Both the position numbers and the translations under genes were made by a program. Positions 35,175 to 43,739 of a stretch of DNA of 64,000 nucleotides are shown here, piece after piece. The first letter of the stretch is position 1. Each line of letters begins with the position of its first letter. Origin of the DNA: an uncultured Clostridium sp. (GTDB lineage: Bacteria; Bacillota; Clostridia; Clostridiales; Clostridiaceae); NCBI GenBank assembly GCA_900547475.1, contig URGW01000017.1, positions 1-64,000 on the forward strand. Reading direction: 5' to 3'. The notes below the pieces were generated by a model, which saw nothing but the letters and a program-made list of their open reading frames with translations, was not told the origin of the DNA and ran no database searches.

Positions 35175-35560
35175 TGTATATTTTAAAAAAACTTTATTTA
35201 TTTTCTAATATTTATATAATAAGTCATGATACATATAAAACTATAAATCTGAATTTTAAATGATTTCATAAACATCTTGACATAATTAAATAATTCTTTT
35301 CTTTGTTTTCGTAATATCCTACTTCTTGAACAATTTGTGTACATATGCTAAATTAGTATTTATTAGCAATAATTATATAACTTTATATTTTTTACAGAAC
35401 TTTTTATAAGTTAAGAATAATATCGATCTTAAAGCAAATCTAATTATGCCCCAAATAATATGCTAATCTTATATTATTCATATAATTCTGCAAATAATGC
35501 CCCTACTTAATTTTTATATAAAATTAAATTTTATTTACTAAATATAAATTAAAAATATTT
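35175..35560. other. Intergenic region ahpC/gltS
   Basis: About 385 bases without a supported gene, containing the gltS promoter region. TGCTAA and TTAGCA near 35347-35370 form a loose inverted repeat. No RNA class is recognised. Confidence 0.4.
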
Positions 35561-35585
35561 TCTATAACTTTTAGGAGGACTTTTA

Positions 35586-36809
35586 ATGACAATTCAATTT
35601 AATATGATTCAATCTATCGGATTAGCTGTAATTTTCCTTTTAGTTGGAAAATCAGTTAAAAACAATATTCCGCTATTTTCAAAATATGCTATTCCATCAC
35701 CTGTAATTGGTGGGCTTATATTTTCAATTGTACATATGATTCTTAGACAAAGTAATATTGCTGTATTTGAATTTGATTCAACATTGCAAACATTTTTTCA
35801 AACTATGTTTTTTTGTACTGTTGGATTTAATGCAAGTTTAAAAATGCTTAAAGTAGGTGGTAAAAAAATATTAATATTTCTACTTATAGCAACAGTCCTA
35901 GCTACTCTTCAAAATGTATTAGCTGTTGGACTTGCTGAATTTATAGGAATTAATCCGCTTTTAGCACTACTTACGGCTTCACCATCCTTAACTGGTGGTC
36001 ATGGTACATCAGCAGCTGTAGCCCCTAGCATTGAAGCTCTTGGATATCCTGAAGCTTTAACAGTAGCTTTAACTGCTGCAACATTTGGACTTATTTCTGG
36101 TTCTATTCTTGGTAGTCCTATGGCTAATCGATTAATAATTAAAAATAATTTAGTAAATAAGAAAAAAAATCAATTATCTAATGAACATGATTTTGATTTA
36201 TCCATTATAGACAATAAGAAAACTACACTAGATACTAATAAAATCAGTATGGCTTTCTTCCAAATACTAATAGCTATGGCTCTTGGAACTTATCTAACTG
36301 ATGCTTTAAACTCATTTGTTGGAAAATGGTTTAATGGAGTAACTTTCCCAGCATATATAGGTGCAATGCTTATAGCTGCCGTTATAAGAAATATATCTGA
36401 TACTTCAACTATTTTTAAATCACCTTTAGAAGAAATAGAGGTAGTTGGAGAAGTGTCTTTAAATCTATTCCTTGGTATGGCACTTATAACATTAAAACTT
36501 TGGCATTTAGTAGATTTAGCAATTCCAATGTTAATTTTACTTTTAGCTCAATGTGTACTGATGTATTTTTATGGTATGTTTATATCATATAAATTAATGG
36601 GTAAAGATTATGATTCTGCTGTAATGGTGGCAGGTTTAACTGGATTTGCAATGGGATCTACATCAAATGCAATGGCTAACATGAATTCAGTTACGGAAAA
36701 ATATTTATACTCTAAAACTGCATTCTTTATAGTACCAATAGTAGGATCATTATTTATAGACTTTATAAATATAGGAATTATATATGGATTTATTGGTTTT
36801 CTTTCTTAG
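35586..36809 (+). CDS. gltS: Sodium/glutamate symporter
   Basis: A 407-residue membrane transporter of the ESS/GltS family. It has two inverted halves with re-entrant Gly-rich loops: SPSLTGGHGTSAAVAPSIE (about 137-155) and GFAMGSTSNAMANM (about 354-367). About ten to twelve membrane segments. It imports glutamate with Na+. AGGAGG precedes the ATG. Monocistronic with a strong terminator. Confidence 0.93.
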   Translation: MTIQFNMIQSIGLAVIFLLVGKSVKNNIPLFSKYAIPSPVIGGLIFSIVHMILRQSNIAVFEFDSTLQTFFQTMFFCTVGFNASLKMLKVGGKKILIFLLIATVLATLQNVLAVGLAEFIGINPLLALLTASPSLTGGHGTSAAVAPSIEALGYPEALTVALTAATFGLISGSILGSPMANRLIIKNNLVNKKKNQLSNEHDFDLSIIDNKKTTLDTNKISMAFFQILIAMALGTYLTDALNSFVGKWFNGVTFPAYIGAMLIAAVIRNISDTSTIFKSPLEEIEVVGEVSLNLFLGMALITLKLWHLVDLAIPMLILLLAQCVLMYFYGMFISYKLMGKDYDSAVMVAGLTGFAMGSTSNAMANMNSVTEKYLYSKTAFFIVPIVGSLFIDFINIGIIYGFIGFLS

Positions 36810-36840
36810 AAATGTATAAAATTTAATATAAATAATTCAT

Positions 36841-36894
36841 AAAAAAGGAATGAGTCATGTAATTTAAAGTATTATATAACTCATTCCTTTTTTG
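36841..36894 (+). terminator. Terminator after gltS
   Basis: AAAAAAGGAATGAGT/ACTCATTCCTTTTTT separated by a 23-base loop, 31 bases past the stop. Confidence 0.8.
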
Positions 36895-36914
36895 TAAATT
36901 TATAATAAAGCATC

Positions 36915-36945
36915 AAAAAAGGTTGTAGCTTAAACTACAACCTTT
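36915..36945 (-). terminator. Terminator of small zinc-ribbon gene
   Basis: AAAAGGTTGTAG/CTACAACCTTT with a six-base loop, thirteen bases after the zinc-ribbon stop. A nearly identical hairpin occurs at 40441. Confidence 0.75.
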
Positions 36946-36957
36946 AACAATCTAAAA

Positions 36958-37110
36958 TTATCTTCTATTTTGTTCTTTTTTAGCTCTTCTACAAGATATA
37001 CATCTTGTTGGCTCATTATCGAATCCTTTTTCTTTGTAGAATTCTTGTTCTCCTACTGAAAATATGAATTCACTTCCGCAATCTCTGCATGTTATTGTCT
37101 TATCTGTCAT
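36958..37110 (-). CDS. Small zinc-ribbon protein (50 aa)
   Basis: A 50-residue protein starting MTDKTITCRDCGSEF. It has two CxxC pairs (CRDC and CISC, about residues 8-11 and 38-41) and a basic tail RRAKKEQNRR. This is the zinc-ribbon protein of the CxxC/CxxC type widespread in clostridia, possibly nucleic-acid binding. A strong AGGAGG lies seven bases before the ATG and a terminator follows. Confidence 0.8.
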   Translation of the reverse strand: MTDKTITCRDCGSEFIFSVGEQEFYKEKGFDNEPTRCISCRRAKKEQNRR

Positions 37111-37355
37111 AAATATTCCTCCTAAAATTAAAGATTCTAAATCGATATAATAATCTCTAATTTTCGAGAAACTATTTACCTAAATGAAACTTTTTTTGTT
37201 AGCAACTTTGCTACCCTCTTATAATAACATAGTATTTTATTAATTGCAACCTTTTTTTGATTATTTTTTATAAATTCTTAAAATTAATCCAATATTTTGA
37301 ATTTAACTTCGTTTATAAATCTTAAAATTTAAAAGGATAGACTTATTTTATAGTA

Positions 37356-37883
37356 TTAATCTCTTTCGTAAGATAATATATCTCCAGTATTAGCATCTAT
37401 TTCATAACTATATTCTACATTATTATAGTAAAATTCTATATCATATTTTTGTGTTCCGTTATCTATATCCTTTTCAAGTTTAATAAATGAAACTTGATCA
37501 TTTGTTAATCCTGCATGTTTTAGTGCTATTTCTTTTACTTGTTCTTCAGAAATATTAACTTCATTATTTGTGTTGTTTACATTATTATTATATTCCATAT
37601 CATAGTCATACTTTATTATTTCTCCATTAGCAGAATTAATCTCATAATCATATTCCTTATCACCATGATAAAATTCTATATTATATTTTTCTATGTTATT
37701 ATCTACATCGCTTTCTACCTCAACAAATGATACCTGATCGCTTGTTAATCCTGCATGTTTCAATGCAATTTCCTTAGCTTCATCAATGGTAACTGTTTTA
37801 TTATTTAATTCCTCTGAATTGCTACATCCCATTAAGCTAATGCTAATTATCGTTATAATTGTTGCTAACTTTAATCTTTTCAT
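37356..37883 (-). CDS. Lipoprotein with two PepSY domains
   Basis: A 175-residue lipoprotein. Signal peptide with lipobox SISLMGC, then two PepSY repeats. Each repeat begins EAKEIALKHAGL or EQVKEIALKHAGL, continues DQVSF, and ends in YDYEINSANGEI or YSYEIDANTGDI. PepSY domains are thought to inhibit peptidases at the cell surface. I choose ATG 37883, with TTGGAGG upstream. It follows the sensor kinase by a few bases, so it is the last gene of the PepSY-RR-HK-PepSY operon. Confidence 0.85.
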   Translation of the reverse strand: MKRLKLATIITIISISLMGCSNSEELNNKTVTIDEAKEIALKHAGLTSDQVSFVEVESDVDNNIEKYNIEFYHGDKEYDYEINSANGEIIKYDYDMEYNNNVNNTNNEVNISEEQVKEIALKHAGLTNDQVSFIKLEKDIDNGTQKYDIEFYYNNVEYSYEIDANTGDILSYERD

Positions 37884-37895
37884 TTTATCCTCCAA

Positions 37896-39266
37896 TCATG
37901 TTAAGTAAATTCTTATTATTGTGTACTTATCTAATTCACTCTCTATATAAATTTTAGTATTATAATTATTGGCTATTCTATTTGCAATAGATAAACCAAT
38001 TCCAAAGGAATTATTATTTACTCTAGATTTATCAACCTTATAAAATCTTTTCATAACATTATTTACTTCATTCTCTGGTATTCCAATTCCATTATCTTTT
38101 ACTTCTAATTTTAATTTTCCCAATTCATTTTTTACTATTATTTGAATTTCTATATTATCTTTATTATTATATTTTATTGAATTATCAATAAATATAATTA
38201 ATAATTGTTTTAGATCATTTGGATCAATTTTAACTTTTATATTTTCTTCAATATTAATTATATATTTTACATTAGGGTTTAAAACTTTATAATGTTCTAC
38301 TACTTCATCAACTATTATTATTGGATCAATTTCATCTAATTTACTTAAGTTTACTTCTGTTTTTTCTGCTTTAGATAATAGTAACATATCATTTACTAAT
38401 TTTTTTAATCTTTCCACCTCTTTTAAACATATATCTAATGATTTTTCTAAACGCTGCTTATCATCTTTTCCCCATCTTTTCAGCATACTTAAATGTCCAT
38501 GAAGTGCTGTTAGAGGCGTTTTCAATTCATGTGATGCATCTGATACAAACCTACTCTGCTCATGAAATGCCTCCTCTAATTCATCCATCATTGAATTAAA
38601 AACTATATTTACTTTATCTACCTCATCATTTAGCTCTGAAATTTCAGCTCTCTTATTGATTCCTTTTTCTTTTATTTCATTCATAGTTGTTATAAGTTTT
38701 CTAAGCCTCTTTATAAAATTCTTAGAAACATACATAGCTCCTATTCCACTTAAAACTAGTCCTAAAATTAATGTAAAAATTAAAATCGGTAATGAGTTTT
38801 CAATAAAATCCTGAAACATATCGTTTTCTCTAACTATTTGTACTATATATTGAGAATCACCTATATCTATTGGTCCTGTTATTCCCATATATATCTCAAA
38901 GTCAAAAAAATTGGAGTACGTTGTAATTTCTTCATTTACATAATCAAATTTAATCTCATTCCATATTTCTGATTTAGATTCATAATATATTTTATCTAAA
39001 GAATAAATTCTTATACTTTCATCGTCACTATCAGTTAACTGTTGTAAATACTCATAAAATCCACTTTCTGATATTTCTACATTTATATCCTTAGATAAAC
39101 TTGTTATCTCTTCATACCTATCTTTTAATAAGTCTCTTTCATATTCATCTGTAAATATCCAAAATGTAATTAATTGACCAATTGTATATATAACCAAAAT
39201 TAAGCTAATTATAAAAAATGAATTTTTCATAATTTCTAAAAATATAGGTAATTTTTTAGTTTTCAT
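37896..39266 (-). CDS. Sensor histidine kinase
   Basis: A 456-residue membrane kinase. TM1 at about 14-34, an extracellular sensor (about 35-160), TM2 at about 165-185, HAMP (about 187-240), HisKA with FVSDASHELKTPLTALHGHL (phospho-His), and an HATPase with NSIKYN, DNGIGIPENE and GIGLSIANRI. It pairs with the OmpR-type regulator two bases upstream. The PepSY neighbours suggest a cell-surface protease or envelope signal. Confidence 0.9.
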   Translation of the reverse strand: MKTKKLPIFLEIMKNSFFIISLILVIYTIGQLITFWIFTDEYERDLLKDRYEEITSLSKDINVEISESGFYEYLQQLTDSDDESIRIYSLDKIYYESKSEIWNEIKFDYVNEEITTYSNFFDFEIYMGITGPIDIGDSQYIVQIVRENDMFQDFIENSLPILIFTLILGLVLSGIGAMYVSKNFIKRLRKLITTMNEIKEKGINKRAEISELNDEVDKVNIVFNSMMDELEEAFHEQSRFVSDASHELKTPLTALHGHLSMLKRWGKDDKQRLEKSLDICLKEVERLKKLVNDMLLLSKAEKTEVNLSKLDEIDPIIIVDEVVEHYKVLNPNVKYIINIEENIKVKIDPNDLKQLLIIFIDNSIKYNNKDNIEIQIIVKNELGKLKLEVKDNGIGIPENEVNNVMKRFYKVDKSRVNNNSFGIGLSIANRIANNYNTKIYIESELDKYTIIRIYLT

Positions 39267-39268
39267 AA

Positions 39269-39937
39269 CTAACTCCTCATAATATAACCAATAGATCTAA
39301 TTGTCTGTATATATTCTTCCTTATTTTCATTATTTAATTTTGATCTTAAATATCTAATATATACATCTGTAACATTAGTTTCTGGTTCATATCCATATCC
39401 CCATATTTTTTCTAATAACTCTTCTCTAGTAACTACTTTATCCTTATTATCTATTAATATTGTTAATAACTCATATTCTTTGTTAGTTAAACTTATCTCT
39501 ATTCCATTTCTTTTTACAATTCTTGAACTTTTATTAATTACAATATCCTTAAATTTTACTATATAATTATTTAAATTATCTTGCCTTCTAAAAACTACTT
39601 CAATACGTGCAAGCAATTCTTCTATTGCAAAGGGTTTAGCTATATAATCATCTGCTCCTATTTGTAGTCCATTAACCTTATCCATTACACTATCTTTTGC
39701 ACTAAGCATTATTACTGGAGACTGCTTTTCTCTTTTTAACCTTCTACATATTTCAAATCCATTCATTGAAGGAAGCATAACATCCAGTATTACAAGATCA
39801 TATTCATTTCTTAAAGCCTCTTCTAGACCTTTTCTACCATCCTCTTTAATAGAAACATTATATCCCTCATATTCTAATTCTCCCTTTATAAAATCAGAAA
39901 TATTAGGTTCATCCTCAACAATTAATATGCTCTTCAC
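39269..39937 (-). CDS. OmpR-family response regulator
   Basis: A 222-residue protein. The receiver domain has DE at 8-9, the phospho-Asp in LVILDVMLPSMNG (about Asp51) and the Lys in IAKPFAIEELL. The C-terminal winged helix has VDVYIRYLRSKLN-like residues (TDVYIRYLRSKL) and IRSIGYIMR. It is transcribed just before its kinase. Confidence 0.92.
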   Translation of the reverse strand: MKSILIVEDEPNISDFIKGELEYEGYNVSIKEDGRKGLEEALRNEYDLVILDVMLPSMNGFEICRRLKREKQSPVIMLSAKDSVMDKVNGLQIGADDYIAKPFAIEELLARIEVVFRRQDNLNNYIVKFKDIVINKSSRIVKRNGIEISLTNKEYELLTILIDNKDKVVTREELLEKIWGYGYEPETNVTDVYIRYLRSKLNNENKEEYIQTIRSIGYIMRS

Positions 39938-39975
39938 TTTGTCTACTCCTTTATAACTTACTTCCTATTGTAATT

Positions 39976-40323
39976 TTAATCATAATAGTTATCTAAATCT
40001 ATAATAGCACCTAAATTCGAATCAACAGTAACTTCAATAAGCATGTTGTTTGAATCCTTTATTTTAAATTCATACTCAAAACCTAACATGTCTAATTCTA
40101 ATTTTTTCTTAACACCTAATACTTCTCCCTCAACTGTTTGAAGTGCTATTTCTTTCGCTTCATCAACTGTATAATTAATATTAGATTTAGCTATACTATA
40201 TACTGCTATAACACCTGTAACCCCTATTATTGCTACTGAAGCTATTAATATAGAAATTTTTCTTATTAATTTTTTCTTATTTCTATTTATTTTTTCTCTT
40301 ATATTATCTAAATATTTATTCAT
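39976..40323 (-). CDS. Membrane-anchored PepSY protein
   Basis: A 115-residue protein with a basic N-terminus (REKINRNKKKLIRK), one membrane segment (about 22-45) and an external PepSY domain (YTVDEAKEIALQTVEGEVLG, LIEVTVDSNLGAIIDLD). It is the first gene of the two-component operon and probably takes part in the same signalling or protease-inhibition function as the lipoprotein at 37356. Confidence 0.8.
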   Translation of the reverse strand: MNKYLDNIREKINRNKKKLIRKISILIASVAIIGVTGVIAVYSIAKSNINYTVDEAKEIALQTVEGEVLGVKKKLELDMLGFEYEFKIKDSNNMLIEVTVDSNLGAIIDLDNYYD

Positions 40324-40440
40324 ATTAATTTCTCCTCTTATTAAAACCTTTAATTTGATTATATAATATTAATTCATAAGTTTCATGAAGAAAGAATGAG
40401 AGTAAAATTAAAAATTTTTAATCTTTTATAAATAAATATC

Positions 40441-40477
40441 AAAAAAAGGTTGTAGTTTAAATTACAACCTTTTTTTA
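40441..40477 (-). terminator. Terminator of PAS kinase gene
   Basis: AAAAGGTTGTAGTTT and its complement with seven T, about 110 bases after the stop of the kinase at 40586. Sequence close to the hairpin at 36915. Confidence 0.7.
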
Positions 40478-40585
40478 TTATTTTTTATAAACACTTAAAA
40501 CTAATCTATACTTTCCATTTAGCAATATTAATATTTATTCTATATCAACTTTATTTTTCGGTGTACTATTTCAAAATAATATATT

Positions 40586-41773
40586 CTATTCATATATGTC
40601 TGATAGTTCCATTTTTATTCTATCTAATCTATTATCATATACTCTATTTAATAGTTCATTATTATATTCATATTTACATATATTATTAGGTATCTTTACT
40701 ACAAATTCACTGCCATTCCCTATTTTACTTTTTACACTTATTTGACCATTATGTATTTCAACTAAATATTTAGTTAATTTTAATCCAATACCTAACCCTT
40801 CACAAACCTTAGTAAATCTATCTTCTACATTATAAAACTCGTTAAATATATTGTTCAGATCTTCTTCCTTTATTCCAACCCCAGTATCTTTAACTGAAAT
40901 AATTACAAACTTTTCATCTAGTGATATATTTACATTTACATTCCCATTTTCATGGTTATATTTTATTGCATTAGAAATTAAATTTAGTAGAATTCTTTCT
41001 AGTTTAATCTTATCAAAACCAATAATTAATTCTTCTATTTCTGTATCGAATATTATAGTTATATTTTTAAACTTCTTATAATTATTTATGTCATTACATA
41101 ATGATTCTACTACATCTACAATATCATAATTATTAGGATTATAGTCTATATTTCCACACTGTAAATTAGTTAAATCTATAAAATTATTAGATATCTTAAG
41201 AATTCTTAAAGCATTTAAATTTATTCTATGAATATCCTTTATAAAACAATCTTTACAATTCCCTAAATCACATATTTTACATCTATTATCTAACAATTGT
41301 ATAGATGTTATAATCATATTTATTGGTGTCCTAAATTCGTGCTTTATATTAGAAAAAAATCCATCTCTTAAATTACTTATTTCATCCTCATGAGATATAT
41401 TTCTTATTTTATTTAATATCCCACTTACATTTCCCTGCTTATCAAATGTAGGATACTTTTCAATAGCAATAGTATATTTTACTTCATTTAAATATACTAT
41501 TTGCGTATATTTTAATGATTTCTTTTCATCTATGACTTCATTATTTCTAGTCTTTTCAATATTAGAGGATTCCTTAAATAAATTTAATTCTTCATGTGTT
41601 TTTCCATATACCTCCTTCCTAGGTTTTTTAATAATCTTTTTAGCATATCTTTCGTTGCAATAAATAATTCTTCCATCTAAATCTGTATAAAAAATATAAT
41701 CAGGTATTATGTCTAAAAGTAATTCTAATGTTTCTTTTGAATATTCTGTTATCACTAAAATATCTCCTTTCAT
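40586..41773 (-). CDS. PAS-domain histidine kinase with Cys cluster
   Basis: A 395-residue soluble kinase. A PAS domain (about 15-125, LLDIIPDYIFYTDLDGRIIYCN) is followed by HisKA with FFSNIKHEFRTPIN (His145) and an HATPase (NLISNAIKYN, DTGVGIKEED, GLGIGLKLTKYL). The HisKA helix hairpin carries an insertion with Cys165, 168, 173 and 176 (CxxC-x4-CxxC), suggesting metal, Fe-S or redox control. No response regulator is adjacent, so it is an orphan. GTG 41755 is an alternative start after AAAGGAG; ATG 41773 has AGGA five bases upstream. Confidence 0.85.
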   Translation of the reverse strand: MKGDILVITEYSKETLELLLDIIPDYIFYTDLDGRIIYCNERYAKKIIKKPRKEVYGKTHEELNLFKESSNIEKTRNNEVIDEKKSLKYTQIVYLNEVKYTIAIEKYPTFDKQGNVSGILNKIRNISHEDEISNLRDGFFSNIKHEFRTPINMIITSIQLLDNRCKICDLGNCKDCFIKDIHRINLNALRILKISNNFIDLTNLQCGNIDYNPNNYDIVDVVESLCNDINNYKKFKNITIIFDTEIEELIIGFDKIKLERILLNLISNAIKYNHENGNVNVNISLDEKFVIISVKDTGVGIKEEDLNNIFNEFYNVEDRFTKVCEGLGIGLKLTKYLVEIHNGQISVKSKIGNGSEFVVKIPNNICKYEYNNELLNRVYDNRLDRIKMELSDIYE

Positions 41774-41788
41774 AAAATTCCTAAAAAA

Positions 41789-42060
41789 AAGACTGTATAT
41801 TACAGTCTTAAATTTTCCAAATTAGATGTCTGTTATAGTAGAATTTTGTAACTTTTTGCCGGCTTTATTATTTTATACTATTTTATGTATAATTGTCCAG
41901 TATTTTCTAATAATTTTATTTAAATTTCGTTCGACATAACACTTTTATATTAGTCTTATGTAAATATAGGAAAGATGAAAAGTCAAAATGGTATAAATAA
42001 GTTATTGCCTCAAATGGAGCAAGTTTAAAACAGTAAAATAGTAATAGAAAAAGTAGATAG
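41789..42060. other. Intergenic region upstream of PAS kinase
   Basis: About 270 bases. A short perfect hairpin AAGACTGTA/TACAGTCTT lies at 41789-41812 just before the kinase start. No gene or known RNA is recognised in the rest. Confidence 0.4.
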
Positions 42061-42092
42061 ATTTGTGTAAAAAACAAATCCATCTACTTTTT
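42049..42092. terminator. Terminator of alarmone synthetase gene
   Basis: AAAAAGTAGAT..ATTTGT pairs with ACAAAT..ATCTACTTTTT, overlapping the last codons of the gene at 42084. Confidence 0.75.
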
Positions 42093-42821
42093 TTCAATTC
42101 TATTTCGTATCTCTTCCATATGTTTATCTAGAGCTGCACTAATTTCTGAACACTCAAACAGCTCTTTACTTATAATTTCAGCTTCTTCTGGATTAATATT
42201 TTTCTTATATCTTAATTTATGCTCTAAGCTTGCCCAAAAATCCATTGCTATTGTTCTAAGTTGTACTTCTACTTTCATTCCTTTCTTTTCATTCTTTAAG
42301 AAAATTGGTACTTCTATAATCAAATGTAAACTTCTATAACCACTTTTTTTAGGATTTCTTATATAATCCTTCTTCTCAATTAGCTTAATATCATCTTGGT
42401 TTAATAAGCAATCAGCTAGCATATAAATGTCTTCCGGAAATGAACAGATTACTCTTACACCAGCAACATCTCTTATATTTTCTTGTATTGATTCCAATGT
42501 AAAAGGTAAATCTTTCTTATTTAATTTTTTTATAATCCCCTCAGGAGACTTTAATCTAGTTTTTATACCTTCTATTGGATTTCTATCATATTGTAATGAA
42601 AACTGTTCATTTAATACCTTAAACTTTGTTTCCACTTCCATAATTGCACATCTATAATAAGCCATTAACTCATTCATTGGCATCATATTTCTATGTATTA
42701 TCTCTAAAAAATCATCATTTATTATTTTTTCTCTTACAAATTTTTTACCAACATTTTTTAATATATAATCATCATTTATTATTTTTTCTCTTAAAGCTTT
42801 TTTATCAATATTTTTTAACAT
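42084..42821 (-). CDS. Small (p)ppGpp synthetase, RelA/SpoT family
   Basis: A 245-residue GTP pyrophosphokinase without a hydrolase domain. The synthetase core (about 90-200) has IKTRLKSPEGIIKKL, IRDVAGVRVICSF, the SGYRSLHLIIEVP motif and EVQLRTIAMDFWASLEH. The C-terminal helices resemble small alarmone synthetases such as YjbM. The N-terminus has a 19-residue tandem duplication (residues 2-20 and 21-39) before the normal first helix. It synthesises the stringent-response alarmone. Confidence 0.88.
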   Translation of the reverse strand: MLKNIDKKALREKIINDDYILKNVGKKFVREKIINDDFLEIIHRNMMPMNELMAYYRCAIMEVETKFKVLNEQFSLQYDRNPIEGIKTRLKSPEGIIKKLNKKDLPFTLESIQENIRDVAGVRVICSFPEDIYMLADCLLNQDDIKLIEKKDYIRNPKKSGYRSLHLIIEVPIFLKNEKKGMKVEVQLRTIAMDFWASLEHKLRYKKNINPEEAEIISKELFECSEISAALDKHMEEIRNRIEKK

Positions 42822-43055
42822 ATAATCACCCTTTATCTTACTTAAAACTAATGATAACTATCTATTTAATCCCTATCCCACCCTCACTTGCAAGTCAACA
42901 TATGGTTATTACATTAATTTATAACTTTACCCTTGTAACATTACTGAACTTATCTTTTATTATTTGCACATTGTTCCGTATATGCTAATCTATGCACTAA
43001 TTCACATCTCAATTAGTAGAGCTTATGTTCACCCTTGCAAATTACCATCTAAATT
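42822..43055. other. Intergenic region
   Basis: About 230 bases between the alarmone synthetase and the DIP1984 gene. No gene is supported; promoter of the synthetase is expected here. Confidence 0.4.
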
Positions 43056-43511
43056 TTAAGAAATAATATCAGTTGTCCAGTTTAATCCTTGTAATTTAGT
43101 ATCTATTAATCTATATTCTTTTGAAAGATTATCTACTTGCTTTTGCATTTCAGCTACATTTACCGTACTTAAAATTTTTATTTCTTTATTTGAATATCTA
43201 TCAATTCTATCAGCAGATTCACTAACAAAGCTCCTTAAAATAGATATCTTCAATCCTAAAGCATCCCTTTTAGCTATAATATCTGAAATACTTTCATTGT
43301 CTACATATGTAGAACTATTAGTTTTATTTATTAATTTTATAATATTTTCAAGTTCAATAATATTATCATTTAGTTCATTTATAAGAGTATGGGGGTTTTC
43401 TGATGGTATATCACCTTCTTGAACCTTAGCATTTTTTATTAATCTTTCTTTTAAGTTTGCAATTCTTTTTTGTAAGTCGGCCCTTAAATTTAATGCTTCT
43501 GCTAATTTCAT
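43056..43511 (-). CDS. DIP1984/septicolysin family protein
   Basis: A 151-residue helical protein. It starts MKLAEALNLRADLQKRIANLKERL and contains NAKVQEGDIPSENPHTLINEL and ISDIIAKRDALGLKIS, all typical of DIP1984 (sometimes named septicolysin). The function is not established; a toxin role should not be assumed. There is no signal peptide. ATG 43511 lies six bases after AGGGTG. Confidence 0.8.
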   Translation of the reverse strand: MKLAEALNLRADLQKRIANLKERLIKNAKVQEGDIPSENPHTLINELNDNIIELENIIKLINKTNSSTYVDNESISDIIAKRDALGLKISILRSFVSESADRIDRYSNKEIKILSTVNVAEMQKQVDNLSKEYRLIDTKLQGLNWTTDIIS

Positions 43512-43697
43512 ATTAATCACCCTATTCTTAATTATTATTTCTCTATTATACCATTTTACTATTTATATAAATAAGATTATATATATTTCTTATTTCAATT
43601 ATACATAAATTGTATATATAGTCCACAACCACATAATAAATAATTTTTAAAATATTTATCTTCGTTACAAATTAAAATTTGCATGGCAACCTTTAAA

Positions 43698-43739
43698 TAA
43701 TAGAAGGAACATACCTTAACGATATGTTCCTTCTATTAT
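43698..43739 (-). terminator. Terminator of bceAB-like operon
   Basis: AATAGAAGGAACATA/TATGTTCCTTCTATT with T-rich flanks, overlapping the stop of the permease gene. Confidence 0.8.

Noticed and set aside
36915..40477. Two near-identical GGTTGTAG hairpins (36921 and 40447) as a mobile repeat family
   Set aside because: Each is adequately explained as an intrinsic terminator of the minus-strand gene beside it; two copies are not enough for a repeat family.
42644..42988. 114-codon plus-strand ORF opposite the alarmone synthetase N-terminus
   Set aside because: Mirrors the repeat of the real minus-strand gene and has no ribosome binding site.
43056..43511. Calling the DIP1984 protein a toxin (septicolysin)
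   Set aside because: No signal peptide or pore-forming features; the name is historical and not support for toxicity.
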